DNA of 64,000 bases from the NCBI GenBank assembly GCA_945881775.1, contig CAMCVE010000010.1, forward strand, positions 1 through 64,000, read 5' to 3'. The translations under genes and the position numbers were made by a program. How positions within the stretch are numbered: the stretch's first letter is position 1; each line of letters starts with the position of its first letter. This document shows positions 1 through 8,505 of the stretch, one piece after another. The notes beneath the pieces were generated by a model that worked only from the letters and a program-made list of their open reading frames with translations, did not search any database and was not told where the DNA came from. The DNA is from Bacteriovorax stolpii (GTDB lineage Bacteria; Bdellovibrionota; UBA2428).

Positions 1-1
1 A

Positions 2-268
2 ACCCTTGAGGGTTCCGTGAAAATAAAAATCCCGGCAGGCACCCAGTCTCTGAAGCGCTTTCGCCTTAAAAGCAAAGGCATCTCCAACGTCAACGGACGC
101 TCGCGCGGCGATCAGTTTGTGACGGTTCAGGTCGAGGTGCCCTCGAAGCTCTCAGAAGAGCAGCGCCAACTCCTGGAGCGTTTCGCGGAGATCAGCGGCG
201 AGAGTTATCCCGAGTCGCAAGGATTCCTCAAACGCATGAAGGACTGGTTCAGTACTCAGCAGCCCTAG
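2..268 (+). CDS. dnaJ: Chaperone DnaJ, C-terminal part (5' end outside window)
   Basis: The frame is open from the first bases of the window, so only the last ~88 residues are present. They match the end of the DnaJ C-terminal substrate-binding domain: TLEGSVKIKIPAGTQS, then RLKSKGI, then a V-x-V-x-VP strand (VTVQVEVP) and a helical tail (LSEEQRQLLERFAE). DnaJ is the Hsp40 co-chaperone that delivers clients to DnaK and stimulates its ATPase. The J-domain and zinc finger would lie upstream. A GTG at 17 could be mistaken for a start, but the homology continues upstream of it. The 3' end overlaps the convergent channel gene by 4 bp. Confidence 0.9.
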   Translation, partial: TLEGSVKIKIPAGTQSLKRFRLKSKGISNVNGRSRGDQFVTVQVEVPSKLSEEQRQLLERFAEISGESYPESQGFLKRMKDWFSTQQP

Positions 269-642
269 TCCAGCAAATCAGGATTTTTGCGTTCTAGATC
301 TACGAGAATGCTCGCGAGCGAAGCCGTGAAACAAACAAAAATAGCTGTCCCGAGAAGCATCATCGCCATCGATAGAACTTTTCCAGCGATCGTGACGGGA
401 GCGATATCGCCCAGACCGACTCCCGTCATCACGGTTACGGAGTAGTAGAGCGCGTTGAAGAGGTTGTTGATCGCAGGATTTTGTGCCGACTCGAAAAAAA
501 AGATTCCGGCGGAACACACCAGGATCGTCGTAAAGCTGAGAGTCGTGAGGTAGGTAAAGACCGGTTTCCTCAGCCCCCGCAGGAGCAGGAGGCTGTAGGA
601 AACCATAAAGCGATGATGCTTTTGAAGTCGCCTAGGACTCAT
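265..642 (-). CDS. Small two-TM potassium channel-like protein
   Basis: The 125-aa protein has the layout of a minimal K+ channel (Ion_trans_2 type): a first hydrophobic helix at about residues 30-50, a pore helix at about 62-72, a filter-like loop TGVGLGD at 73-79, and a second membrane helix at about 88-112. The canonical filter is T-V-G-Y-G-D; here the residue before VG is Gly rather than Thr, and Tyr is replaced by Leu, so ion selectivity is uncertain. There is no RCK/TrkA-N domain. The start overlaps the stop of the upstream secreted-protein gene as ATGA, so the two are probably co-translated. The family is fairly clear; the transported ion is not. Confidence 0.75.
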   Translation of the reverse strand: MSPRRLQKHHRFMVSYSLLLLRGLRKPVFTYLTTLSFTTILVCSAGIFFFESAQNPAINNLFNALYYSVTVMTGVGLGDIAPVTIAGKVLSMAMMLLGTAIFVCFTASLASILVDLERKNPDLLD

Positions 643-1415
643 TCACCCGTGACCTGGAAAGGTTTACTGCGCGACTGCCCGGCTTGGCTGCGAACGTGGA
701 GCAGGTAGTGTCCAGGAGCAGGAGTGCGCACTTTCACGACGCGGTAGAAAGGCTTGTTGGTGGGCATGCAGATGTCTTCGCGGATCACGACTGAGGGCAG
801 GAAGACGTACATGTCATCGACCTTCTGGATGTTGTTGGTGTCCGAAAGCTCAGCGCAGCTGCTCGTGAGGTAGCCGGTGATCCGGAATTCCATTTCTACG
901 TCAGATCCTTTAACGGTGTCGGTGACAAAGGCGTTTGTGACAATCGCGTAGCGGAGCGAGTCAACCGAAGTGGTGGGCGCGGGATCAACGCCGAAATCAC
1001 GTGAACTGACGCCATTCGCGCCTGAGAAAATCACGCGGTACTTGCCGCTTTGGAGCAGCCCGATGTTCACTTCGCGCCAGAAAGGGATTCCTTGGCGCAG
1101 GGAGGGGGGAAGGGCGGCCTCGTCAGCGCAGATGCCGGACTCATCGTGAATCGCAGTTTGCGTGAGAACGATTTTGTTGGAGCTAGGAAGGAGACTGAAC
1201 TCGGTGGTGTTCAGGCTGTAGCAAGAGTTGGGGAGCATGCCTTCGACGAAAACTTGAACGTTGTCGTTGTCATCGAAGCCAAAGCGGGGAACAAACACGC
1301 GCTCAAGCGGGATCTCTGTAACGCGGTTGACCTGGGCTTCAGCCATGGCGCCGATGGAGACGGTTGTAAGGGCGAAGGTTGCGATTTTGAGAGAGATGTT
1401 TTTCAAAGTTTTCAT
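639..1415 (-). CDS. Secreted protein of unknown function
   Basis: The 258-aa product starts with a clear Sec signal peptide (KTLKNISLK, a hydrophobic stretch, then AMAEA as a likely cleavage site near residue 27). The mature part is rich in beta-strand-like sequence and has a few Cys residues (for example in PNSCYSL, SGICADE, SSCAEL and EDICMP) that could form disulfides in the periplasm. I do not recognise a family. An AAGGA ribosome-binding site precedes the ATG. It is the first gene of a two-gene unit with the downstream channel-like gene and is divergent from the LpoA-like gene across about 36 bp, which must hold both promoters. Confidence 0.65.
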   Translation of the reverse strand: MKTLKNISLKIATFALTTVSIGAMAEAQVNRVTEIPLERVFVPRFGFDDNDNVQVFVEGMLPNSCYSLNTTEFSLLPSSNKIVLTQTAIHDESGICADEAALPPSLRQGIPFWREVNIGLLQSGKYRVIFSGANGVSSRDFGVDPAPTTSVDSLRYAIVTNAFVTDTVKGSDVEMEFRITGYLTSSCAELSDTNNIQKVDDMYVFLPSVVIREDICMPTNKPFYRVVKVRTPAPGHYLLHVRSQAGQSRSKPFQVTGE

Positions 1416-1451
1416 AGTTCCTTCTTTTAATGATGCGCCGGGTGAGATTCT

Positions 1452-3584
1452 ATGATGCAGGTCATATTTGGGCGTTTGTCTCTTGCGATAAGTAGCCGTA
1501 TGCTCTGGAGCGTGTCAAAGCTAATCACTTTCGTCGGTCTCGCACTGCTCGGCACCGCTTGTACAACCTCCATGGACCAGACTCGGGGGAAGGGCTCTCT
1601 GGCCCCTAAAAAGGCCGCTAATACCAAGCGACTTCAAGGGGGTAAGGTCGAATCTGATATTTTGAAAGCACGGAGCGCGCAAGAGGCGGCCTCTTCTGTT
1701 CAATACCGCACCGTGAACGACACCGCCGGCGAAGCTCAGCTTTTCCAAGAAGCACAACGCGCCCAGGAAATGGGTGACATCCGTCAGGCCGAAAAACTCT
1801 GGGGACAGTACATCCAGGCGGCGCCAACCGGAGAATTTGTCGACCAGGTTTCCATGCGGATCGCAAAGCAGCTCTTTGAACGCAACGATTACCGGGGAGC
1901 CGCTCAGAACTACCAACGTGTTGCGGCCTTAGATCCCCCATCGCGCTTCCGAGGACAGGCGTATTTTGGATGGGCTCGTTCTGAGCGCTCTCAGGGCAAC
2001 ACGCCCAAGGCTCTCGAGCTTTTGGCCAAGATCGATTTCCGTGAAGTTCCCACCAATCAGCGCGAAGATATTTTCAATTTCTGGTCGAGCACTGCGGCCG
2101 AGGGCGGTCGTTGGCTTGAATCCACCCTGTCCTCCGTAAAGGCTTATTGGGAAGCTAGGGAATCCTCCGCACAAAGATCCTATGCCGCCACGATCCGTGA
2201 GCAGGTCGATCGTCGTCTCGTAGAGGGAGAGTTGCAGTTTGTCCTCGCCGAGTATCCCAGCCGTTTCCCAAGCAACGAGGTTCGGGTCCGTTTGGCGACC
2301 CTTTATCTCTCACGAGCCGAAAAGTCTCAGGCCCAGTCTCTGCTTAACGATGTGATTTCATCGGCCGATTCAAATTCTCCTGTCTATTCTCAGGCCAAAT
2401 CCCTCTTGGACAGGTTGAACACCTTTGATCAGGTCGCGTCTTACAAGATTGGAGCCCTGCTCCCTCTTTCGGGTCGCCAGGCGTCCTTGGGGCGAGCTGT
2501 GGCCGATGGACTGGCTCTGGCTTTCCAAGGCAAAAAAATCGAGCTTGTTCTGGCTGACACGGGTCCGAGCCGTGACTCGCTAAAGACCGCCTTTGAGCGC
2601 CTCGTGCTTGAAGACCGGGTGATGCTTGTGGTCGGTCCCTTGGGTGGCGATGACGGCGAGATGGTCGCTCAGTGGTCGGTTCAGTCCGGCGTTCCCAACG
2701 TCAATCTCTCAGCCAGATCGGGACTTCTGGAGCAAGGTTCTTATGTTTTCCGCACGGCGGTTACGCCTGAGAAACAAGTTCGCGCGCTCGTTCGCTACAG
2801 CCGCGAAAAGCTCGGCGCAAAGAGATTTGCCGTACTATTTCCAGAAGATAGCTTCGGAGAGGCCTACGCTAAAGAGTATTTCAACGCTGTTCGCATGATG
2901 GGCGGCGAAGTTACGGCCGCTGAGTCTTACGATCCCAAACAAACCGATTTCAAGGTGGCGATCGAGAACATGACCGGCATGGGCTTCCCGTATTTCCGTA
3001 AGAGTGAGGCGCAGGCTTTGGTTGAGGCGGAACAGACCAAACTCAGTCGCGAGCTCACCCCGAAGGAGAAAGCGCGTTTGCGCCTTTTGCCTATCGTTGA
3101 TTTCGACGTCCTATTTATCCCTGACACCTATCGTCCGTTGGGGCAGATTGTTCCTGCGCTGCTTTATGCGGATGTCACGCAACCTGTGCTCATGGGGCCC
3201 GCCACCTGGCGCAATCCGCAGCTCCTTGCGCGGGCAGGGCAGTATCTTAACAACGCGATTTTTGTGGATGCCTATGCTCCCGACCGTCAAGATTCCGTCA
3301 CCAAGGACTTTGTGGAGCAGTTTCAGGTTAAGAACGGGTCCGTTCCGGGCGCTTTGAGCGCGATCGGTTATGACGTGGGCCTCTCGATCGTAAAAGTTTA
3401 TTCTAAGAGCTCCTCTCCGCCTGCAAGTCGCGAAGAACTTCGTTCGCGACTGGAGTACCTCGGGACCGTTGACGGTGTCCTCGGGAAGCAGACCTGGAAC
3501 TCTGACCGCGACACGCTTTCTGAGCTTCAGCTCTTCCGAATTCAACGCGGAAATTTCGTTCATCAAGGCAGCATCGAGCTGTAA
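1452..3584 (+). CDS. LpoA-like penicillin-binding protein activator / periplasmic-binding lipoprotein
   Basis: The 710-aa protein has a lipoprotein signal with lipobox LLGTAC. It continues with TPR-like helices from about residue 85 (LFQEAQRAQEMGDIRQAEKL and similar) and a type-1 periplasmic-binding fold from about residue 330 (KIGALLPLSGRQASLG). That order, TPR then Peripla_BP_6-like domain on an outer-membrane lipoprotein, is the architecture of LpoA, which activates class A penicillin-binding proteins. Binding-protein folds also occur in amino-acid ABC transporters, but no permease gene is nearby. The ATG at 1500 (M17) would give a tighter 21-residue signal peptide; 1452 has a slightly better upstream GGGTGAG. 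Either start gives the same mature lipoprotein. Confidence 0.75.
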   Translation: MMQVIFGRLSLAISSRMLWSVSKLITFVGLALLGTACTTSMDQTRGKGSLAPKKAANTKRLQGGKVESDILKARSAQEAASSVQYRTVNDTAGEAQLFQEAQRAQEMGDIRQAEKLWGQYIQAAPTGEFVDQVSMRIAKQLFERNDYRGAAQNYQRVAALDPPSRFRGQAYFGWARSERSQGNTPKALELLAKIDFREVPTNQREDIFNFWSSTAAEGGRWLESTLSSVKAYWEARESSAQRSYAATIREQVDRRLVEGELQFVLAEYPSRFPSNEVRVRLATLYLSRAEKSQAQSLLNDVISSADSNSPVYSQAKSLLDRLNTFDQVASYKIGALLPLSGRQASLGRAVADGLALAFQGKKIELVLADTGPSRDSLKTAFERLVLEDRVMLVVGPLGGDDGEMVAQWSVQSGVPNVNLSARSGLLEQGSYVFRTAVTPEKQVRALVRYSREKLGAKRFAVLFPEDSFGEAYAKEYFNAVRMMGGEVTAAESYDPKQTDFKVAIENMTGMGFPYFRKSEAQALVEAEQTKLSRELTPKEKARLRLLPIVDFDVLFIPDTYRPLGQIVPALLYADVTQPVLMGPATWRNPQLLARAGQYLNNAIFVDAYAPDRQDSVTKDFVEQFQVKNGSVPGALSAIGYDVGLSIVKVYSKSSSPPASREELRSRLEYLGTVDGVLGKQTWNSDRDTLSELQLFRIQRGNFVHQGSIEL

Positions 3585-3821
3585 AACTCTGCTCCCTTTA
3601 GCGACACTTCTCTTTTTTCGAAGAAAAATATTGTCGTTTCGACGCGCCCCCTCAGGCGGCGTGCGGTTTAAAGCGGCTATTAAACCCAGAGTTAAGGGGT
3701 CAAACGACTGGCATCAAATCTCTTAAAGGGACTTGGGGTGCACTCCGAAAGGTTACTAAGAGCTGATCAGAAACCAAGGGGGTTTCAAGATTGGGGTTAG
3801 CTCTCAATAGGAGAAAGCCGA

Positions 3822-6305
3822 ATGGCACCGAGAGACATGGACGACATCGTGATCCCAGAATCCCTTCCAATGCTGCCCGTACGCGACGTAGTGGTGTTCC
3901 CATTTATGATTCTGCCACTTTTCGTGGGACGCGAATCTTCGATCCGCGCGGTCAACGAAGCGCTCGCGAAAGATCGTCTGATCTTCCTCGCCAGCCAGAA
4001 GGAAATCCGCGAGGACAACCCTGAGCCCGAAGGTATTTACCAGACTGGAACTGTCGCGATGATCATGCGCATGCGCAAGCTCGCAGATGGTCGTGTGAAA
4101 ATTCTTGCTCAAGGGATCGCGAAAGCTCGTATCAAGGTCACCGACCAATCGAGTCCCTTCTTCAAAGTTCAAATTGAACGTCTCGAAGAAGAGTTTAGCC
4201 CCGAGCGCAAGCCTCACGAAGAAACCCTGATGAAGGGCGTGAAGGATCAGCTCGAAAAAATCATCAACCTCGGCAAGATGCTTTCCCCCGACATCTTGAT
4301 CGTGGTCGATGAAATCACCGAACCCGGTCGTCTGGCCGACCTCATCACGAGTAATCTCGGGCTCAAGGTGAGTGAGTCGCAAGACATCCTCGAAACCGTC
4401 GATGGTTTTGATCGTCTCGACAAAGTTTCCAAAATTCTCGCTAAAGAACTTGAGATCCTCAACGTTCAAGCGAAGGTGCGTGGACAGCAAGCTCCCCAGA
4501 ACAACTCCAACGATCCTCAGAAAGGTCAGCGCGAGCAGTATCTTCGCGAACAGATGCGCGCGATCAAGAACGAGCTCGGCGAAAATGATCCCAAGGCCGA
4601 CGAGATCAACGAGATCCGTGAGCGCATCGAGAACGCGAACATGACCGACGAAGTTCGTGGTGAGGCCAACAAGCAACTCGCTCGTTTGGAGCGCATGCAC
4701 CCCGACGCATCCGAAGCTTCGATTATTCGCACCTATCTCGACTGGCTTGCCGACTTGCCTTGGACCCTGTCTAGCAGTGACAAGCTCGATCTCGGCGAAG
4801 CGAAGAAAATTCTTGATGAAGATCACTTCGATCTCGAGAAAGTCAAAGACCGTATCCTTGAGTTCCTCGCGGTCCGCAAACTCAAGAACTCCAATAAAGG
4901 ACCCATTCTTTGTCTCCAAGGCCCTCCCGGTGTTGGTAAGACCTCGCTCGGCAAGTCGGTCGCCCGCTCGATGGGTCGCGAGTTTGTTCGCATCTCTCTT
5001 GGTGGCGTCCATGACGAAGCCGAAATCCGCGGTCACCGTCGCACCTACGTCGGCGCCATGCCCGGTCGTATCATCCAAGCCCTCAAGCAAGCGAAGACGA
5101 ACAACCCCGTCATTCTGCTCGACGAAATCGACAAACTCGGACAAGACTACAAGGGCGACCCATCGTCGGCGCTGCTTGAAGTGCTCGACCCCGAGCAAAA
5201 CTGGAGCTTCCGCGATCACTATCTGAACCTGGCCTTCGATCTCTCGAAAGTCTTGTTCATCGCGACTTCAAACGTTATCGACAACGTCCCCGGACCTCTC
5301 CGCGACCGTATGGAAGTCATCAATCTCGCTGGTTACACGGAAGAGGATAAGATGAAGATTGCTCGCCAATATGTGATCCGTGAACAAGTCGAAGAAAACG
5401 GGATCACGAATGAGCAAGTTGAGTTCACGGAAGATGGTTTACGCAAGATCATCTCTGAGTACACTCGCGAAGCGGGTCTGCGTAACTTGAAACGCCTTGT
5501 GGGCACCTGCTGCCGCAAAGTCGCCAAAGACGTCGCCTCGTGGGATGGAACCAAGCCTTTTGCGAAAGTGACAGTCGACTCAAGCGTCGTAGAAAAATTC
5601 CTTGGACCTCCACGCTTCCAAGCCAACGATGTTCGCGAAGAAGATGAAGTGGGTGTTGTAACCGGACTCGCTTGGACCCAAGTGGGCGGCGAAGTTCTCG
5701 AAGTCGAAGTTTCAGCGATGAAGGGTTCGGGCGGCATCAAGCTCACCGGCTCGCTCGGCGATGTGATGAAAGAATCGTGTCATGCGGCGATGAGCTGGAT
5801 CCGCTCCAACGCGGACACCCTGAACATCCCTCACGACTACTTTACGACCAATGAAGTTCACGTGCACTTTCCTTCGGGCGCAGTGCCCAAGGATGGACCC
5901 AGTGCGGGCGTCACGATCACTACTGCGATTGTCTCACTTATCACGGGAATTCCCGTCGATCGTACCGTCGCTATGACGGGAGAGATCAGCCTCCTCGGCA
6001 AAGTTCTCCCCATCGGTGGTGTGAAAGAAAAAGTTCTCGCGGCCCTTCGTCACGGATGCAAGAAAGTGATCCTTCCCTACCGTAATGAAAAGGACCTTGC
6101 GGACGTCCCGCAAGAATTCAAGGACAAGCTTGAGTTCATCACGGTGAAGAAAGTCGAAGAAGTCTTGGAGCACGCCCTTGTTAAGAGTGTCTTCAAGAAG
6201 AAAAAGGCCGCAACCGGCGGTGGTTCGCGCGGTGGTGGCTTCGGAAAAGATTCCGTAGCGGCGACTGGCAACGAGAAGACTCGTCGTATTCAAGACGCAG
6301 CTTAA
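3822..6305 (+). CDS. lon: ATP-dependent protease La (Lon)
   Basis: The full-length 827-aa LonA has an N-terminal substrate-recognition domain (PMLPVRDVVVFPFMILPL), an AAA+ module with Walker A GPPGVGKTS (about 367-375) and Walker B ILLDEID (about 431-437), and a C-terminal protease domain with the Ser-Lys dyad: Ser in KDGPSAG at about 694 and Lys in the GGVKEK segment at about 737. It degrades misfolded and short-lived regulatory proteins in the cytoplasm. The tail is an unusual Gly-rich extension (TGGGSRGGGFGKD). The ATG is preceded by AGGAGA at good spacing. A strong terminator follows, so it is probably a single-gene unit. The 237-bp gap upstream shows no heat-shock element that I could identify. 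Confidence 0.98.
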   Translation: MAPRDMDDIVIPESLPMLPVRDVVVFPFMILPLFVGRESSIRAVNEALAKDRLIFLASQKEIREDNPEPEGIYQTGTVAMIMRMRKLADGRVKILAQGIAKARIKVTDQSSPFFKVQIERLEEEFSPERKPHEETLMKGVKDQLEKIINLGKMLSPDILIVVDEITEPGRLADLITSNLGLKVSESQDILETVDGFDRLDKVSKILAKELEILNVQAKVRGQQAPQNNSNDPQKGQREQYLREQMRAIKNELGENDPKADEINEIRERIENANMTDEVRGEANKQLARLERMHPDASEASIIRTYLDWLADLPWTLSSSDKLDLGEAKKILDEDHFDLEKVKDRILEFLAVRKLKNSNKGPILCLQGPPGVGKTSLGKSVARSMGREFVRISLGGVHDEAEIRGHRRTYVGAMPGRIIQALKQAKTNNPVILLDEIDKLGQDYKGDPSSALLEVLDPEQNWSFRDHYLNLAFDLSKVLFIATSNVIDNVPGPLRDRMEVINLAGYTEEDKMKIARQYVIREQVEENGITNEQVEFTEDGLRKIISEYTREAGLRNLKRLVGTCCRKVAKDVASWDGTKPFAKVTVDSSVVEKFLGPPRFQANDVREEDEVGVVTGLAWTQVGGEVLEVEVSAMKGSGGIKLTGSLGDVMKESCHAAMSWIRSNADTLNIPHDYFTTNEVHVHFPSGAVPKDGPSAGVTITTAIVSLITGIPVDRTVAMTGEISLLGKVLPIGGVKEKVLAALRHGCKKVILPYRNEKDLADVPQEFKDKLEFITVKKVEEVLEHALVKSVFKKKKAATGGGSRGGGFGKDSVAATGNEKTRRIQDAA

Positions 6306-6325
6306 GCAAGGACCTGGTGAAGATA

Positions 6326-6368
6326 CGCCGAGGGTCGGAGTTGAGAAACTCCGGCCCTCGGCGTTTTT
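6326..6368 (+). terminator. Rho-independent terminator after lon
   Basis: CGCCGAGGG pairs with CCCTCGGCG, and the stem continues with CGGAGTT/AACTCCG around a short GAG/AAA loop. The stem spans 6326-6363 and is followed directly by TTTTT. It lies 21 bp after the lon stop and before the convergent ssb stop at 6380. There is no A-run on the other side, so it should work only for lon. Confidence 0.92.
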
Positions 6369-6379
6369 GTGATTAGTGC

Positions 6380-6766
6380 CTAAGCAGTGGGAACCAGAAA
6401 GTTGTCGTTATCGAGAGGCTCGGCGCGCGTCGTTTGTGGAGCGGGCGAGAACGCTGTGAGCTGATGCACCCGGAGAAAATGCTGGGTCTTCTTTTCGCCA
6501 CTCGTTCCTTCTTCGACGTTCTTTTCGATCCGTGCCTCTACAAACACGCGAGCGCCTTTTTGGAGTCGCTCACAGGCCCACTCCGCTTGTTTGCCGAAGA
6601 CGTGGACCATATGCCAGGTTGTTCGCTCGAAGTCTTCGCCCCCCGCGTTCACCGAGCGTTCATTGGTGGCGATATTGATTCGGCAGAACGGCTTGCCGTT
6701 CTTTGTGCTCTTGAGCTCCGGATCGTGACCTAAATTTCCGACCAAAAAAACTTTATTCAGAGACAT
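6380..6766 (-). CDS. ssb: Single-stranded DNA-binding protein
   Basis: From MSLNKVFLVGNLGHDPEL the 128-aa product is a typical bacterial SSB OB-fold (KPFCRINIATNE, TTWHMVHVFGKQAEWACERLQKGARVFVEARI). SSB coats single-stranded DNA in replication and repair. I chose the ATG at 6766 because an AGGAG lies about 11 nt upstream and the family starts there; an upstream in-frame ATG at 6832 would add 22 non-homologous residues. The C-terminus is unusual: the Gly-rich linker is very short, and the usual acidic tip (DDDIPF-like) is replaced by a DNDNFLV segment followed by PTA. It lies downstream of gmhA on the same strand. Confidence 0.93.
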   Translation of the reverse strand: MSLNKVFLVGNLGHDPELKSTKNGKPFCRINIATNERSVNAGGEDFERTTWHMVHVFGKQAEWACERLQKGARVFVEARIEKNVEEGTSGEKKTQHFLRVHQLTAFSPAPQTTRAEPLDNDNFLVPTA

Positions 6767-6838
6767 ATTTCTAAACTCCTTCTGTCGCTTGCTCGCGACT
6801 TGAAGGAGCTCCCGTTGCGAATCCCGGGCCAACTCGGG

Positions 6839-7438
6839 CTATTGCGAGAGTTCAGGACCGAGGAGTTGGAGGTCGATGTACTCACAAAGCGCATGGAGGA
6901 TCCATTCGTGAGTTTCTTGGATGCGAGCTGTGGTTTTGCACGTGTCGACGTTCAAAAGCAGATCCGCGTGGGATTCTTTGACAATGCGACCGCCGCTACC
7001 ACCGACCAGGGCAATCGTGTGCATACCTTTGGCGCGAGCTGCGTAGAGGCCGCGAATGACATTCTCAGAGTTTCCGGAGGTCGAGATCCCGATCGCAACA
7101 TCGTCATTTTGACCAAAAGCTTGGATGGGTTTTTCGAAGATTTGATCGAAACTCGCGTCGTTCCCAATGCATGTCAAAAGGGGTGCGTCGGCCGTCAGGG
7201 CCATGCAGGGCAGTGGACGGCGGTCTCTCTTGTAGCGATTGACCCATTCCCCAGCAAAGTGAAGGGCATCACAGGCACTGCCGCCATTGCCGAAAATGAG
7301 AACCTTTTTGTCTGCTTGAACAGCGGTCCACAGCATTTCTCCCACCTGGAAAAAGGATTTTTGGTGGCGCTCCCAGAACTCTCTTTTGGCGCGCAGACTC
7401 TCGTTCAAGGAGTGACTTAACTCATTTTCGAAGTTCAT
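6839..7438 (-). CDS. gmhA: Sedoheptulose 7-phosphate isomerase (GmhA-like SIS protein)
   Basis: The 199-aa protein is a SIS-domain isomerase with the GmhA signatures GNGGSACDALHFAGEW (including the catalytic-type Glu), IGNDASFDQIFEKPI, IGISTSGNSENV and the C-terminal IQETHEWILH helix that supplies the catalytic His. GmhA converts sedoheptulose 7-phosphate to D-glycero-manno-heptose 7-phosphate, the first step to ADP-heptose for the LPS inner core. It precedes ssb on the minus strand by about 70 bp and is divergent from the SDR gene at 7480, leaving only 41 bp for promoters. The nearby SDR enzymes fit a cell-surface sugar context. Confidence 0.88.
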   Translation of the reverse strand: MNFENELSHSLNESLRAKREFWERHQKSFFQVGEMLWTAVQADKKVLIFGNGGSACDALHFAGEWVNRYKRDRRPLPCMALTADAPLLTCIGNDASFDQIFEKPIQAFGQNDDVAIGISTSGNSENVIRGLYAARAKGMHTIALVGGSGGRIVKESHADLLLNVDTCKTTARIQETHEWILHALCEYIDLQLLGPELSQ

Positions 7439-7479
7439 CGGCTTGTAGGCTATCCATTTTTACTTTAGATTTAAAGTAG

Positions 7480-8505
7480 ATGCAGATTTTGGTGACAGGG
7501 GGCGCAGGATTTATCGGTAGCCACCTGGTTGATGCTTTGATTCAACTTGGTCACAGCGTCCTCGTTGTCGATGACTTCAGTAACGGCAATGAATCCAATC
7601 TCGCACACGCTAAGGCGCTTGCGGCAAAAAGTGGACTGACCCTACGGACAGTCCGTGCTTCTCTCGCCGATCCGAGCATGTGGAGCTCTCTGGAAAAGTG
7701 CGATGCTGTATTCCATGCCGCTTCACAAAATTCTGTCGTGGGGTCGGTCAGAAACCCCGAGCAAGATTTCCAAGCCAATATTGATCCCGTTCCTTTCTTG
7801 CTCAAATACGTTCGCAGCAAGAAAGTTCGCTACTTGATGATGGCCAGCTCAGGTGGAACTGTCTACGGTGATGCGCCGTACTATCCCACCGACGAGCGAG
7901 CGCTTATTAAGCCCCTCTCTCCTCACGGGGTTACAAAAGCCTTCTTTGAGCTCTATCTTTCTGCCTGGACCTCATCCCTTAAGGCCCAGAAGGAGCTCTC
8001 CGATGATCTCAGAAATGAGAATTACTTCTCATGGGCTTCACTCCGACTTGGAAACACCTACGGACCGCGTCAGAGTCCAAGCGGCGAGGGCAGTGTGGTT
8101 CCCTGTTTTATCGAGGATCTGGTGAACGCTCGAGTCCCCGTCATTTACGGTGATGGTTCAAAGAGCCGCGACTACATTTACGTCGGTGACGTTGTCGCTG
8201 CGTTTATGCGCACTTTCGAAGAGATCCAGAAACTTGCGCTCGACGATATTTTCAACATCGCCACAGGTCGAGAGACCAAAGACATCGAAGTTTTCAATGA
8301 AGTGATCGGCGCTCTGCGGACCCAGTTTCCCACCCACAAGTTCGATGTGAAGCCGCGCCTTGAGGCCAAACGTCCTGGCGAAGTTACGCGTTCGCTGCTC
8401 GACATCAACAAAGCCGCTTCACAAATTTCGTGGGAACCTCAGGTTCCCTTCAAAGAAGGCGTCAGACTGACTGTCGACGCTTACGCCAAGAGCCAAGTCA
8501 GCTGA
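7480..8505 (+). CDS. NAD-dependent sugar epimerase/dehydratase (extended SDR) with altered active site
   Basis: The 341-aa product is an extended short-chain dehydrogenase of the GalE/WcaG type. The Rossmann motif GGAGFIGSH is at residues 7-15, the Asp-rich strand VVDDFSNG follows at 29-36, the catalytic-type Ser is in MASSGGTVYG, and YGDGSKSRDYIYVGDVV is near the C-terminal substrate domain. The usual Y-x-x-x-K is SPHGVTK here: His149 (codon CAC at 7924-7926) stands where the proton-transferring Tyr normally is, while Lys153 is kept. The substrate cannot be told from sequence; UDP-hexose epimerisation is the default guess for the family. It converges with the UXS-like gene, overlapping by 8 bp. 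Confidence 0.8.
   Translation: MQILVTGGAGFIGSHLVDALIQLGHSVLVVDDFSNGNESNLAHAKALAAKSGLTLRTVRASLADPSMWSSLEKCDAVFHAASQNSVVGSVRNPEQDFQANIDPVPFLLKYVRSKKVRYLMMASSGGTVYGDAPYYPTDERALIKPLSPHGVTKAFFELYLSAWTSSLKAQKELSDDLRNENYFSWASLRLGNTYGPRQSPSGEGSVVPCFIEDLVNARVPVIYGDGSKSRDYIYVGDVVAAFMRTFEEIQKLALDDIFNIATGRETKDIEVFNEVIGALRTQFPTHKFDVKPRLEAKRPGEVTRSLLDINKAASQISWEPQVPFKEGVRLTVDAYAKSQVS

Noticed and set aside
3804-5219. 471-codon open frame antisense to lon
   Set aside because: It mirrors the lon codon pattern on the opposite strand, has no recognisable domain and no ribosome-binding site.
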